A stretch of DNA of 64,000 bases from Arthrobacter sp. QXT-31 (GTDB taxonomy: Bacteria; Actinomycetota; Actinomycetes; Actinomycetales; Micrococcaceae). Each line of letters begins with the position of its first letter. Position 1 is the first letter of the stretch. The position numbers and the translations under genes are program-made. Below the pieces are notes generated by a model. The model made no database searches, was not told the DNA's origin, and saw only the letters and a program-made list of their open reading frames with translations. This document shows positions 33,604-42,547 of the stretch, piece by piece. The stretch covers positions 2,666,001 to 2,730,000 of the forward strand of contig NZ_CP019304.1 of assembly GCF_001969265.1 (NCBI RefSeq). The letters run 5' to 3'.

Positions 33604-34893
33604 TCAGTGCGCCAGGTCCTTGCCCTTGGTCTCGGGGATGGTGAAGATGAAGGCCACGCTGACGGCCAGCAGCACCACCGCGTAGACGTTGAACAGCTGG
33701 GGCATCTGGAGGGTGGTGCCCAGCCACTGCTGCAGGTACGGGGCGGTGCCGCCGAACACTGCCACGCAGATCGAATAGGGCACGCCCACGCCGACGGTGC
33801 GGATGCTGGTGGGGAACAGTTCGGCGTAGACGGCAGGAACGATGGCGGCGCTCGCGGCGATGAAGATGAGCATCACGGACATGGTCACGGCCAGCTGCCA
33901 GGCGGAATCCTTCAGCAGCCAGGTCATCGGGAAGTGCATTACGGCGGAACCGATCGCGCCGGCCCACAGCACCTTCTTGCGGCCGATCCGGTCGGACAGC
34001 TTGCCCCAGACCGGAAGCGCGGCGATGAACACGATGTTCCCGATGACGCCGGCCCAGAGTGCCTCGCCGCGGTCGATCTTCAGGGCGGTCGTCGCGTAGC
34101 TCGGCGCCACCACGCCCCAGATGTAGTAGATCACCGTCAGGCCCACGGTCAGGCCGATCACCTGGCCGGCCTGCTTGCGGTGCCGGACAATCTGCGGCCA
34201 GATCGGTGCCCGCTTCTCCCCGGCGGTCTCGCCCTCGAAGGCGTCCGTCTCGTGCAGCCGGGAGCGCATGATGAGGGCGTACAGCCCCATTGCGGCTCCC
34301 AGCAGGAACGGGATGCGCCAGCCCCAGGCGTTCATGACCTCGGTGGTCAGGGCCATGTTCAGCACCGCCCCCAGCAGCGTGCCGAAGAGGATGCCGACAG
34401 TGCCGGACGTGTAGATCAGGGTGGCCCAGAAGCCGCGGTGCTCCCGGGGCGCCATCTCCGAAAGATACGTTTGCGACGACGGCAGCTCGCCGCCGTGCGC
34501 CAGGCCCTGGACCAGCCGGGCCACCAGCAGCATGAGCGAGGCCCATGCCCCGACGCTGGCGAACGTGGGGGCGATGCCGATCATGAGGCTGCCCAGGGAC
34601 GCCAGTCCGACGGCGAGCGTCATGGACGCCTTGCGTCCCACCCGGTCGCCGATCCAGCCGAACAGGAAGCCGCCGAAGGGGCGGGCAACGAAGCCGACGG
34701 CGAAGATCGCCAGCGTGGACAGCACGGCTGAGGCGGGGTCGGACTTGCTGAACAGCTGGCTGGCGATGAACGGCGTGAAAGTGGCGTAGATGGCCCAGTC
34801 GTACCATTCGACGGCGTTTCCGATGCCGGTACCGACGATGGTCCTGCGGGTCGAGACCTTGCCCTCGTGCCGGGCGTTGATGGTGGCGGTCAT
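33604..34893 (-). CDS. MHS-family MFS transporter paired with an M20 amidohydrolase
   Basis: The protein has 429 aa. GTGIGNAVEWYDWAIYATFT (helix 1), GDRVGRKASMTLAVGL and VARLVQGLAHGGELPSSQTY are MHS-family landmarks, and there are 12 membrane segments. The GELPSS stretch differs from the usual GAEWGG. It lies 26 nt downstream of an M20 hydrolase gene and is therefore the probable importer of that enzyme's N-acyl or amide substrate. The unit is divergent from an Lrp-type regulator. Confidence 0.88.
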   Translation of the reverse strand: MTATINARHEGKVSTRRTIVGTGIGNAVEWYDWAIYATFTPFIASQLFSKSDPASAVLSTLAIFAVGFVARPFGGFLFGWIGDRVGRKASMTLAVGLASLGSLMIGIAPTFASVGAWASLMLLVARLVQGLAHGGELPSSQTYLSEMAPREHRGFWATLIYTSGTVGILFGTLLGAVLNMALTTEVMNAWGWRIPFLLGAAMGLYALIMRSRLHETDAFEGETAGEKRAPIWPQIVRHRKQAGQVIGLTVGLTVIYYIWGVVAPSYATTALKIDRGEALWAGVIGNIVFIAALPVWGKLSDRIGRKKVLWAGAIGSAVMHFPMTWLLKDSAWQLAVTMSVMLIFIAASAAIVPAVYAELFPTSIRTVGVGVPYSICVAVFGGTAPYLQQWLGTTLQMPQLFNVYAVVLLAVSVAFIFTIPETKGKDLAH

Positions 34894-34919
34894 GGTTGTG
34901 TCTCCCTGGATTGGGCGGG

Positions 34920-36191
34920 TTAAAGAGCCGGGACGGAAGCGGGGGCGGCGGCCAGTGCTTCCAGGCGGGTGATGGCGAGTTCCGCGTAGAGCGCGGCACC
35001 GTCCGCCAGCACGCCGTCGTCGAACGTGGCGTACGGCGAGTGGTTGAACGGGGAGGTGGCGTGGTCCGCGCCCCGGGGGACGGCGCTCAGCCCGATGAAC
35101 GTGCCGGGCACTTCGGCCAGGACCCGGGAGAAGTCCTCGGAGCCGCTGAGCGGCGTGGCCCAGCGCGAGAGCCTGGAATCGCCGAACATCTCGCCGATGA
35201 CCTTTTCCGCGGTATGGGTTTCGTCCTGGTCGGTGACGGTGAGGGGGTACTCCTGCTGGTAGTCCACGTCCACCTCGAGGCCGTGTGCTGCCGCGATGCC
35301 CTTGAGCAGCCGCGGAACGGCGTCCATCATGCGCTGCCGGTTCTCCTCGGAGAACGTCCGGATGGTGGCCTCGATGCGTGCCGTTTCCGGGATGACGTTG
35401 CGCTTGGTTCCCGCCTGAAGCACGCCGACGGAGAGGACCACGGGATCGAACATGTTGAACTGGCGGGTGACCATCACCTGCAGGGCGGTGACCATCTCCG
35501 CTGCGGCCGTCACAGGATCCTTGGCTGAGTGCGGGGCGGAGCCGTGGCCGCCGGCGCCTAGGACCGTGACCACCAGGCCGTCGGAGGCGCTGAGCATCAC
35601 GCCGGGCTTGGTGCAGAACGTTCCGTGCGGTTCGAGGGAGGAGAACACGTGCATTCCGTAGGCCGCGTCCACCCGCCGGCCGGGGGCATCGAGGACGCCT
35701 TCGCGGATCATGTAGCTGGCGCCGTCGCAGCCTTCCTCGCCGGGCTGGAACATCAGGACCACGTCGCCGGGCAGCCGGTGCCGCCGCTCGGCAAGGAGGG
35801 TGGCAGCGCCGGCGAGCATGGCGGTGTGCAGGTCGTGGCCGCAGGCGTGCATTGCGCCGTCGATGGTGGAGGTGTAGCCGACGCCTGTCTTCTCCTGGAC
35901 GGGCAGCCCGTCCATGTCCGCCCTCAGCAGGACGGCAGGCGGCAGCACGGCGGGTGCCGCGCCGGCAGTCCCGCCGGGAGTTCCGCCGTCGTACGCCCCG
36001 CCGCGCAGCACTGCGGTGACCGACGTCGTCTCCTTGCCCAGGGTGATTTCGTACGGCAGGCCCTCCAGGGCCTTCAGTACTTTTTCCTGGGTCCGCGGCA
36101 GCTGCAGCCCGATCTCTGGTTCCCGGTGCAAATCGTGGCGGAACCGGGCAAGGTCTTCCTGCATCTGGCGGGCGTCTTCGGCGATCGGCAC
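34920..36191 (-). CDS. M20D-family amidohydrolase/peptidase (hippurate- or IAA-amino-acid-hydrolase-like)
   Basis: The protein has 423 aa. Metal-site motifs are HACGHDLHTAML (about 112-123), FQPGEEG with the catalytic Glu, YGMH near 180 and the C-terminal GSEDFS. The central lid domain carries GAGGHGSAPH. Family members split N-acyl amino acids, hippurate or auxin conjugates. A 20-aa insertion at about 65-85 (GGTPGGTAGAAPAVLPPAVL) is low-complexity. The start is GTG at 36191 with GAGGAG about 5 nt upstream; the longer frame lacks support. An MHS permease follows, and the divergent Lrp-type regulator suggests induction by an amino acid or conjugate. Confidence 0.88.
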   Translation of the reverse strand: MPIAEDARQMQEDLARFRHDLHREPEIGLQLPRTQEKVLKALEGLPYEITLGKETTSVTAVLRGGAYDGGTPGGTAGAAPAVLPPAVLLRADMDGLPVQEKTGVGYTSTIDGAMHACGHDLHTAMLAGAATLLAERRHRLPGDVVLMFQPGEEGCDGASYMIREGVLDAPGRRVDAAYGMHVFSSLEPHGTFCTKPGVMLSASDGLVVTVLGAGGHGSAPHSAKDPVTAAAEMVTALQVMVTRQFNMFDPVVLSVGVLQAGTKRNVIPETARIEATIRTFSEENRQRMMDAVPRLLKGIAAAHGLEVDVDYQQEYPLTVTDQDETHTAEKVIGEMFGDSRLSRWATPLSGSEDFSRVLAEVPGTFIGLSAVPRGADHATSPFNHSPYATFDDGVLADGAALYAELAITRLEALAAAPASVPAL

Positions 36192-36329
36192 GTGCTCTCC
36201 TCGTTGGTGGTCAGGTTGTGGGTCTATTCTGGAGTGGCCTGGTTCACATCTGGCTGAAGAGCTGGAAAAATGCAAAAGCCGGGCCTTGTATGCAGGATTC
36301 GTGCACGATCGTCATAGGGGGTAGGAGCG

Positions 36330-37364
36330 CTGGACGTCACGGAGGAGGACCTCGCGCTGGTCAACGCGCTGCAGATCGCACCGCGGCTGAGCTGGGCGGA
36401 CGCCGCGGAGGTGCTAGGCGTGCACGCCACCACGCTCGCGGCACGGTGGGAAAGGCTGACGGCAGCCGGCGCGGCCTGGGTCACGGCCCACCCGATGGGG
36501 GATCCGCAGAAGATGTGCCTCGCCTTCGTTGACGTCGAGTGCGAGCTGCACCGCCGGGCTGAGGTCACCCAGGCGCTGGCTGCGGTGCCGGAGATCGTCA
36601 CCGTGGAGGAGGCCGCGAGCAACCGGGACCTGATGCTGACAGTCATCACCGGCTCCCTGCAGCACTTCACCGCCGTGGCGTCGAAGCTGCACGCCATCGA
36701 AGGGCTGGTGAAATACCAGACCTCGCTGGCCACGCGGCTGCACACCGGCGCCTACGCCTGGCGCATCAATGTGCTCAACCGCAGCCAGCTCCAGGCGCTC
36801 CGGGCGCTCGCGGGTCCCGAGGCAGCGGCCTCGGCACCCTCGGCGGCGGTGCGGGAGCCGTTGCCCGCCAGCCATCTGGCGATCCTGCCCTTCCTGTCGA
36901 AGGACGGCCGGGCGACGGCCGCCGACATTGCAAGGGCACTGGACCGCCACCCGGCCACCGTGCAGCGCCAGCTGAACAGGGTGCTCGCCAGCGGCATGCT
37001 CTCTTTCCGCTGCGAGATTGCGCAAAGGTACTCGGGCTTCCCGGTGACCTGCCACTGGTTCGCCAATGTCCCGCCGGGCCAGCACGAGGCCGCGGCCGAG
37101 GAGCTCCGCAGCTTCCGGAATGTGCGGCTGAGCGCCTCCACCACGGGGCGCACCAACTTCGTCATCATCATGTGGCTGCAGTCCCTCGCCGACGTCATGA
37201 CCGCGGAGCTGGCCCTCCAGCAGCGCATCCCGGGCATCGAACTGGCGGAGAGCGTGGTCATGCTGAGGACCGTCAAACGGGTGGGCTGGATGCTGAACCC
37301 CGATTCGACGGCGAGCGGTGACGTCGTGGCTGTACCCGCCGCTGCGCCGGAGCTGGTGGGCTGA
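36330..37364 (+). CDS. Tandem Lrp/AsnC-type transcriptional regulator (probable CTG start)
   Basis: The protein has about 344 aa. Two AsnC/Lrp units lie in a row: an HTH at about 5-45 (DLALVNALQIAPRLSWADAA), an effector region, a second HTH at about 185-225 (AILPFLSKDGRATAADIARA) and a second effector part. The first HTH needs the codons from 36330 on, yet no ATG, GTG or TTG occurs between the stop at 36315 and GTG 36411, which lies inside the HTH. A CTG at 36330, just after GTAGGAG, is therefore the likely start. The gene is divergent from the M20-permease pair, and TGCA-N16-TGCA-like symmetry lies in the gap. Confidence 0.8.
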   Translation: MDVTEEDLALVNALQIAPRLSWADAAEVLGVHATTLAARWERLTAAGAAWVTAHPMGDPQKMCLAFVDVECELHRRAEVTQALAAVPEIVTVEEAASNRDLMLTVITGSLQHFTAVASKLHAIEGLVKYQTSLATRLHTGAYAWRINVLNRSQLQALRALAGPEAAASAPSAAVREPLPASHLAILPFLSKDGRATAADIARALDRHPATVQRQLNRVLASGMLSFRCEIAQRYSGFPVTCHWFANVPPGQHEAAAEELRSFRNVRLSASTTGRTNFVIIMWLQSLADVMTAELALQQRIPGIELAESVVMLRTVKRVGWMLNPDSTASGDVVAVPAAAPELVG

Positions 37365-37365
37365 C

Positions 37366-38805
37366 ATGCATGAATCCGCCCCGCCCCGGCCCGCCCCGTC
37401 CGGCACGGGGATCCTGCAGCGGCCCTACCTGCTGGTGACGGTGGGCGCCTGCGCCCTGGTGTTTCTGGCCGCGTTCGAGTCCCTCGCCGTCACCACCGTC
37501 ATGCCCGTCGTGAGCCGGGAGCTCGGCGGGGCCGGCCTGTACGCGCTCGCCTTCGCGGGTCCGCTGGCCACCGGCGTGATCGGCATGGTGGGCGCGGGGA
37601 ACTGGTCCGACCGGCGCGGACCCGTCGGCCCGCTGTTCGCATCCGTGGCGGTCTTCGCGCTGGGACTGCTGGTGGCGGGCACTGCAGGAACCATGTGGGC
37701 GGTGGTGGCCGGCCGGCTGGTGCAGGGGCTGGGCGGCGGCGCCATGACGGTGGCCCTGTACGTGGTGGTGGCCCGGGTTTATCCGGCCGTCCTGCACCCG
37801 AAGATCTTCGCGGCCTTCTCCGCCGCGTGGGTGATCCCGTCGCTCGTGGGGCCGTTCGCCGCCGGGCTCGTGGCCCAGCTGGCGAGCTGGCACTGGGTGT
37901 TCCTCGGCGTCGTCGTGCTGGTGCTGCCCGCTCTGGCCATGCTGTTTCCTGCGCTGCGGGGCGTGCGGTCCGGCAATGCGAACGGGAACGGCTCGGCGGA
38001 CGGGAACGGCCCGGCGGACGGTACCGCGGAAGGGAACGACGGCGGTCCGGACCCGGCAGGTGCCCCGGTGCCCTGGGCACCTGCCCGGCTGGCCTGGGCG
38101 GCACTGGCCGCGCTGGCGGTCCTGGGCCTGAACCTGTCCTCCGGACTTCCGGTGGCCGGACCGCTTTTGGCGGGAGCCGCCGTCGTGATTGCACTGCTGG
38201 CAGTCCGGCCGCTGGTGCCCCGCGGAACCCTCACCGCCCGGCGGGGGTTGCCCAGCGTGATCCTGATCCGGGGACTGGTTGCCGCCGGCTTCTTCGGCGC
38301 CGAGGTCTACCTGCCGTACCTGCTCGTGGAGCGCTACGCCTTCTCGCCCACCTTCGCCGGCCTCACCCTGACCGGCGGAGCCCTCGCCTGGGCCGCTGCG
38401 TCGGCCGTGCAGAGTCGGCTGGGCGGGAGGCTTGGCAGCCCGGTCGCCGTGCGGATCGGTTCGGTGATGGTGCTGCTGGCGATCGGCCTGGCGCTGGTGA
38501 CCACCGCGCTTGGCTGGCCGGCCGCCGTCGTGATTGCCGGCTGGGTTCTCGCCGGCGGCGGGATGGGGCTTGCCTACCCGCGGCTGAGCGTGATGACCCT
38601 TGCCCTTTCCACGCCGGACACCGAGGGCTTCAACAGTTCCGCGATGTCCATTTCCGATTCGCTCGGCGGCGCCCTCGCGCTTGCCGCAACAGGGATCGTG
38701 TTCACGGCATTTACGACGACGGCGGCCTCCTTCACCGGCGTCTTCGTGCTGACCGCGGTGATCGCCGCCGCCGGGGTCGCCATAGCGCCCCGCGTCGCCC
38801 ACTAA
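37366..38805 (+). CDS. MFS transporter, drug/H+ antiporter (DHA2/EmrB-like) type
   Basis: The protein has 479 aa from the ATG at 37366, 1 nt after the regulator stop. LAAFESLAVTTVMPVVSREL (helix 1) and WSDRRGPVGPLFAS with VVAGRLVQGLGGGAMTVALY (helix 4) are the marks of EmrB/QacA-type exporters. About 13-14 membrane segments are present. A cytoplasmic loop at about 205-232 is low-complexity, rich in Asn, Gly, Asp and Ala, encoded by an 18-bp tandem repeat near 37984-38020. It lies in the same direction as the Lrp-like gene and may be co-transcribed with it. Substrate unknown. Confidence 0.85.
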   Translation: MHESAPPRPAPSGTGILQRPYLLVTVGACALVFLAAFESLAVTTVMPVVSRELGGAGLYALAFAGPLATGVIGMVGAGNWSDRRGPVGPLFASVAVFALGLLVAGTAGTMWAVVAGRLVQGLGGGAMTVALYVVVARVYPAVLHPKIFAAFSAAWVIPSLVGPFAAGLVAQLASWHWVFLGVVVLVLPALAMLFPALRGVRSGNANGNGSADGNGPADGTAEGNDGGPDPAGAPVPWAPARLAWAALAALAVLGLNLSSGLPVAGPLLAGAAVVIALLAVRPLVPRGTLTARRGLPSVILIRGLVAAGFFGAEVYLPYLLVERYAFSPTFAGLTLTGGALAWAAASAVQSRLGGRLGSPVAVRIGSVMVLLAIGLALVTTALGWPAAVVIAGWVLAGGGMGLAYPRLSVMTLALSTPDTEGFNSSAMSISDSLGGALALAATGIVFTAFTTTAASFTGVFVLTAVIAAAGVAIAPRVAH

Positions 38806-38823
38806 AACTCCAGGCTAAGCAGG

Positions 38824-39420
38824 TCAGATGCGGGGGAGGACCTTGTAGTACAGGTGGGTCACGGCGTCGCCCTGGATCACCGCGGTCTGCTCGAGCTTCA
38901 CCGGGGCCGCCGCGAGGTTGTCGAAAAACCGGATGCCCTGGCCAAGGATCCGCGGCGCCAGGTTCACCCGGATCTCCTCCACGAGACCGGCGTCGATCGC
39001 CTGCCGGATGATGTCCGGCCCCGCCAGGGCCACGTCCTTGTCCCCCGCCAGTGCGGTGGCGGCCCGCACCGCATCCGCGAACCCGGTGGTGACGAACGTG
39101 TAGGGGATGCCGTCGCGCGGCCAGCCGTCCGGGACGGAATGGCTGAGCACCACGATGGGGCAGTCGATGGGGTGCCGGCCGTCCCAGCCGTGCGTCAGGT
39201 CGAAGATCCGGCGGCCCACCAGCATGGCACCGGCCGTGGTCACGGTGCGCCGGAGGTGCATCGCGCTAGCTTCAGTCACGTGCCAGGTCATGTCCGGCCT
39301 GGCAGTGGGGACCTCCACCGGGCCGTTGCTGTACCAGTCGAAGAGGCCGTTGACGGAGTCGTCCGGGAGGGCGATGAAGCCGTCCAGGGACATCGTCATC
39401 TCGGCAACCAACCTGGCCAT
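38824..39420 (-). CDS. RibD C-terminal-like reductase (dihydrofolate reductase superfamily)
   Basis: The protein has 198 aa. EMTMSLDGFIALPDDSVNGL (about 6-25) and GAMLVGRRIFDLTHGWDG (about 65-82) mark the small stand-alone branch of RibD_C/DHFR-fold proteins. VALAGPDIIRQAIDAGLVEE with IRVNLAPRILGQGIRFF closes the NADPH fold. Their substrate is not known; some act as flavin- or folate-like reductases. The ATG at 39420 follows GAGAGGAG at about 7 nt, so the 29-codon upstream extension is rejected. It converges with the MFS gene. Confidence 0.85.
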   Translation of the reverse strand: MARLVAEMTMSLDGFIALPDDSVNGLFDWYSNGPVEVPTARPDMTWHVTEASAMHLRRTVTTAGAMLVGRRIFDLTHGWDGRHPIDCPIVVLSHSVPDGWPRDGIPYTFVTTGFADAVRAATALAGDKDVALAGPDIIRQAIDAGLVEEIRVNLAPRILGQGIRFFDNLAAAPVKLEQTAVIQGDAVTHLYYKVLPRI

Positions 39421-39463
39421 CCTGCGCTCCTCTCGACGGGTGTCCGTGCAGCAGTTCCGGGCT

Positions 39464-40183
39464 TTAGGCTCGTTGGGGCTGCAGGCGGGTGGCGCGCAGG
39501 ACGGCATCTGCGAGCACAGCCGTCTGCCCGTCCGGGCCCGTGGCCTCCCGCTCCCGGCTGGCCGCCACCTCTACCCGCCATTCGGGCGGCGCGATGCCGA
39601 GTTCGGCTGCTGCCTGCTCCGCGGTGAAGAGCATCTCCGGACTCCTGTGCGCGCCGCCCCCGCTGGCGTGGCCTCCGTCAGCGTGGCCGTTTCCATGCGA
39701 GTGGCTGCCCTGGCCAGACATGCTCCGCCACGGCGGCAGCCCCTCGGGATGGTGGCCGACGATCAGCAGCGTCCCGCCAGGCCGCACCGCGGCCGCGGCC
39801 ACCCGGTGCGGCCCCTGCCACGGCGCCTCAGTGGAGTGCAGAAACTGGGCGGACACAAGGTCGAACTGCTCCTCGGGCGCCCACGCGTCAAGGTCGCGCT
39901 GCAGCCAGGTGATGCGGTCCCGGACCTCCGAGCCGGCGGCATGCTGCTCGGCCCGTTCCAGCGCGACGGCGGAGACATCCACCGCGGTCACCGTCCAGCC
40001 CTGTTCGGCGAGCCAGAGGGCATCGGCGCCCTCGCCGCAGCCCAGGTCCAGGGCAGTGCCGGGCTCCAGCCCGCTTGCTTCGGCCACCAGTTGCGGGTTG
40101 GGCCGGCCGCTCCACACCCGCGGGCGGCTCCGGTACATTTCGTCCCAATGGCGCGCGGCGCCGTCGTGCCCCTCGTGGTCCAT
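39464..40183 (-). CDS. Class I SAM-dependent methyltransferase with a His-rich loop
   Basis: The protein has 239 aa. ARHWDEMYRSRPRVWSGRPN, then ALDLGCGEGADALWLAEQGW (about 43-62) with VTAVDVSAVALERA, show the SAM-binding fold. TLLIVGHHPEGLPPW begins an inserted loop (about 156-180) with SHSHGNGHADGGHASGGGAH, six or more His between Gly and Asp. Related actinobacterial methyltransferases carry the fold, but the loop is unusual and could bind a metal. The start is the ATG at 40183, since an upstream Met has no ribosome site. The substrate is unknown. Confidence 0.85.
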   Translation of the reverse strand: MDHEGHDGAARHWDEMYRSRPRVWSGRPNPQLVAEASGLEPGTALDLGCGEGADALWLAEQGWTVTAVDVSAVALERAEQHAAGSEVRDRITWLQRDLDAWAPEEQFDLVSAQFLHSTEAPWQGPHRVAAAAVRPGGTLLIVGHHPEGLPPWRSMSGQGSHSHGNGHADGGHASGGGAHRSPEMLFTAEQAAAELGIAPPEWRVEVAASREREATGPDGQTAVLADAVLRATRLQPQRA

Positions 40184-40230
40184 GGGGAATACCCTGCCAC
40201 AGAATCCAGGGGGCAACTAGGGCGTGCGAC

Positions 40231-40280
40231 GGCACAGAAACAGCATCAGCCAGAGAAAAAGCATCAGGCACAGAAAAACC
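40231..40280. repeat. Imperfect tandem repeats before the cycA terminator
   Basis: GGCACAGAAACAGCATCAG (40231-40249), CCAGAGAAAAAGCATCAG (40250-40267) and GCACAGAAAAACC (from 40268) are degenerate copies of one unit of about 18 bp. Confidence 0.6.
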
Positions 40281-40315
40281 GCGCTGCGGCCACCGGGGTG
40301 GCCGCAGCGCGGTTT
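40274..40315 (-). terminator. Rho-independent terminator of cycA
   Basis: On the minus strand an 18-bp stem (40298-40315 with 40276-40293) with a 4-nt loop is followed by TTTTT (40274-40278, partly in the stem). It lies about 48 nt beyond the cycA stop. Confidence 0.9.
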
Positions 40316-40362
40316 CTGGTTCGCACGGTTTTCTGTTCGTGCGGAACTGGGAGTTGGCCGAA

Positions 40363-41850
40363 CTAGGAGCTGACGGCAGCAGCCGGGCTGGTGCTGTTCG
40401 CGGCCTTCCATTCCTCGATCCGGGCCTGCTGCAGCGGCGTCTGGCGGTTGAAGTACCAGGCGGCACCCAGGAGCAGGAACCACAGCGGGGCAACCACCAG
40501 GGCGAGGCGCGTGTCCTCGGCCTGGGCCAGGGCCACGAGCATGAACACGAAGAAGCCCAGCACCACGTACGGCATGAAGGCCGAGCCCGGCATCTTGAAG
40601 GCGGACGCCTCGTGCAGTTCCGGCCGGCGGCGGCGGAACACGATGTAGCTGATGAGGATCATCGACCAGACGAACATGGTCAGCACCGAAGCCACAGACG
40701 TGACGATGGTGAACGCGCCGATCACGGAGTCGCCCGCGTACAGCAGGACCAGGCCGGCCAGCAGGAAGATGCAGGAGAAGAGGAGCGCGTTCTGCGGAAC
40801 CTTGCGGACGCTCAGCTTGCCGAAGGCCTTCGGTGCGTTGCCGTCCTGCGCGAGCCCGTAGACCATACGGGAGGTGGAGTAGATGCCGGAGTTGGCGCTG
40901 GAGGCGGCCGAGGTGAGGACCACAAGGTTGATCACGACGGCGGCGATGCCCAGGCCGGCGAGGGTGAACATGCCGATGAACGGGCTGCTCGCGGGATCGA
41001 TGCTGCGCCACGGGTTGACGGCCATGATGACCACCAGGGCGCCCACGTAGAAGAGCAGGACGCGGACCGGGATGGAGTTGATGGCCCGGGGGAGGTTCTT
41101 TTCCGGATCCTTGGTTTCGGCGGCCGCCGTGCCCACGAGTTCGATGCCGGCGAAGGCGAAGATGGCGATCTGGAAGCCGAGGATGAAGCCGAACAGGCCG
41201 TGCGGGAACATGCCGCCGTCGTTCCACATGTTGGCCAGGTTGGCCACTGCGCCGCTGGGCGAGGTGAAGTTGGTGGCGATCATGACGATGCCGGTGGCGA
41301 TCAGGGCGATGATGGCCACCACCTTGATGATGGCGAACCAGAATTCGGCCTCACCGAAGGCCTTGACGGTGGGCAGGTTCAGCAGGATCAGGACCACGGG
41401 CGTGATCAGGGCGGGAATCCAGAGGGGAGTGCCCGGTGCCAGCTTGTCCACGTAGCCGGCGATGGCCACGATGTCGGCCACGCCCGTCACCACCCAGAAG
41501 AACCAGTAGGACCAGCCCGTGAAGAAGCCCGCCCAGGGGCCGAGGATGTCGCCGGCGAAGTCGCTGAACGACTTGTAGTTCAGGTTGGAGAGCAGGATCT
41601 CGCCCATGGCGCGCATGACGAAGAACAGCATGAAGCCGATGATCATGTACACGAAGATGACGGACGGGCCGGCGAGGGAGATGGTCTTGCCGGAGCCCAT
41701 GAACAGGCCGGTGCCGATGGCTCCGCCGATCGCCAGGAGCTGGATGTGGCGGTTGCCAAGCCCGCGGGTGAGGTGCGGTTCCCTGCTCTGGCCGGGGTCG
41801 GCATGCTCTGTGGACGGTGGAACGGAAATGCTGGTGGTGCGTTCAGACAT
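40363..41850 (-). CDS. cycA: APC-family amino-acid permease, D-serine/D-alanine/glycine transporter type
   Basis: The protein has 495 aa and 12 membrane segments. IGGAIGTGLFMGSGKTISLA near 45-64, MIIGFMLFFVMRAMGEILLS, and SFSDFAGDILGPWAGFFTGW follow the CycA pattern closely through the first half, as does FGEAEFWFAIIKVVAIIALI. The family takes up glycine, D-alanine, D-serine and related neutral amino acids, and also D-cycloserine. The ATG at 41850 directly follows a TTG; AAGGA lies about 10 nt upstream. A good terminator follows. No catabolic gene is linked. Confidence 0.88.
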   Translation of the reverse strand: MSERTTSISVPPSTEHADPGQSREPHLTRGLGNRHIQLLAIGGAIGTGLFMGSGKTISLAGPSVIFVYMIIGFMLFFVMRAMGEILLSNLNYKSFSDFAGDILGPWAGFFTGWSYWFFWVVTGVADIVAIAGYVDKLAPGTPLWIPALITPVVLILLNLPTVKAFGEAEFWFAIIKVVAIIALIATGIVMIATNFTSPSGAVANLANMWNDGGMFPHGLFGFILGFQIAIFAFAGIELVGTAAAETKDPEKNLPRAINSIPVRVLLFYVGALVVIMAVNPWRSIDPASSPFIGMFTLAGLGIAAVVINLVVLTSAASSANSGIYSTSRMVYGLAQDGNAPKAFGKLSVRKVPQNALLFSCIFLLAGLVLLYAGDSVIGAFTIVTSVASVLTMFVWSMILISYIVFRRRRPELHEASAFKMPGSAFMPYVVLGFFVFMLVALAQAEDTRLALVVAPLWFLLLGAAWYFNRQTPLQQARIEEWKAANSTSPAAAVSS

Positions 41851-42317
41851 CAAGTCTTCTTCCTTGTCACAGGTGCCGGCACATGCGGATAGGTGGCGTG
41901 CCGGCCGCGTCGTTCCGCAGCAGATGTGACGGAACTAACAGTTGGGATGGTGTTAAGACTAAGAGCGGCGGAAGGCGGCCGGTGCGCGCAGGTCGGCCGT
42001 GCCGCCTGAAGTGGAGCTGCGGGAACGCCCATCTGACGGGCGGGCTGGAGCGGCCGGAAAAGCGCGTTCCCCCAGCCCAGGCGGGAATCCGGCCGCGTCA
42101 GCGGAAAATTCGCAGTGACCACGAAACGCCGCAATAGTCTTCGACATATGTCCAGTTTGCCAGCCCCAAATGTCGTCTATTGTTGTCCGTGAGCTGCGTC
42201 ACGCACTTTTCAGCGGGTTGGCCGTGCCGCAGAGTCCTCCGGCTGCCGCCCAAATGAGCTCAGCGGAAGCTGCTCCCGAAACCGGGACGGGCGTGCAAGG
42301 CCCGGATGGTAGACTGG
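41851..42317. other. Long intergenic region between cycA and the DEAD-box gene
   Basis: About 470 nt have no convincing gene. A 55-codon open frame (ATG at 42170, stop at 42337) lacks a ribosome site and any recognisable domain. The left part should hold the cycA promoter and the right part the promoter of the helicase leader; TAGACT near 42310-42315 could be a -10 box, but no clear -35 was found. Confidence 0.4.
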
Positions 42318-42375
42318 TGGCACTTGATGTGCAGTGATGCCCGCTTTGCTCTGTAATTTGGAGGCGGGCTTTTTT
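42318..42375 (+). promoter_or_regulatory. Leader with terminator-like attenuator upstream of the DEAD-box helicase
   Basis: A small hairpin, GCAC-TTGAT-GTGC (about 42320-42332), is followed by GCCCGC (42339-42344), a 19-nt loop, GCGGGC (42364-42369) and TTTTTT (42370-42375). This is a rho-independent terminator placed 172 nt before the start of the helicase gene and not downstream of any gene. It could therefore be an attenuator in its long 5' leader. GGAGG lies in the loop and an ATG-TGA start-stop pair follows the T-run. Termination would give a short leader RNA; read-through would give the helicase mRNA. Confidence 0.55.
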
Positions 42376-42547
42376 CATGTGAGAGGCACATCCTGCGTCG
42401 ATGAACGCTATTGGTCCCGGCGGCCGTTGCCTGAACACGGCAGCAGCCCGGTTGACCACCTGACTTTTCTTCGGCGACCCCCTGGGCCAACCGGCGTCGG
42501 GGGCCGATATCCGCTGGATACCGCCTGAAAGACCCTGATAAACCAAT

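Noticed and set aside
41959..42147. 62-codon minus-strand frame upstream of cycA
   Set aside because: It has no clear ribosome site or domain; the Ala/Pro/Arg composition is that of random GC-rich sequence.
42170..42337. 55-codon plus-strand frame upstream of the DEAD-box gene
   Set aside because: There is no ribosome site, the composition is not protein-like and it runs into the terminator-like leader.
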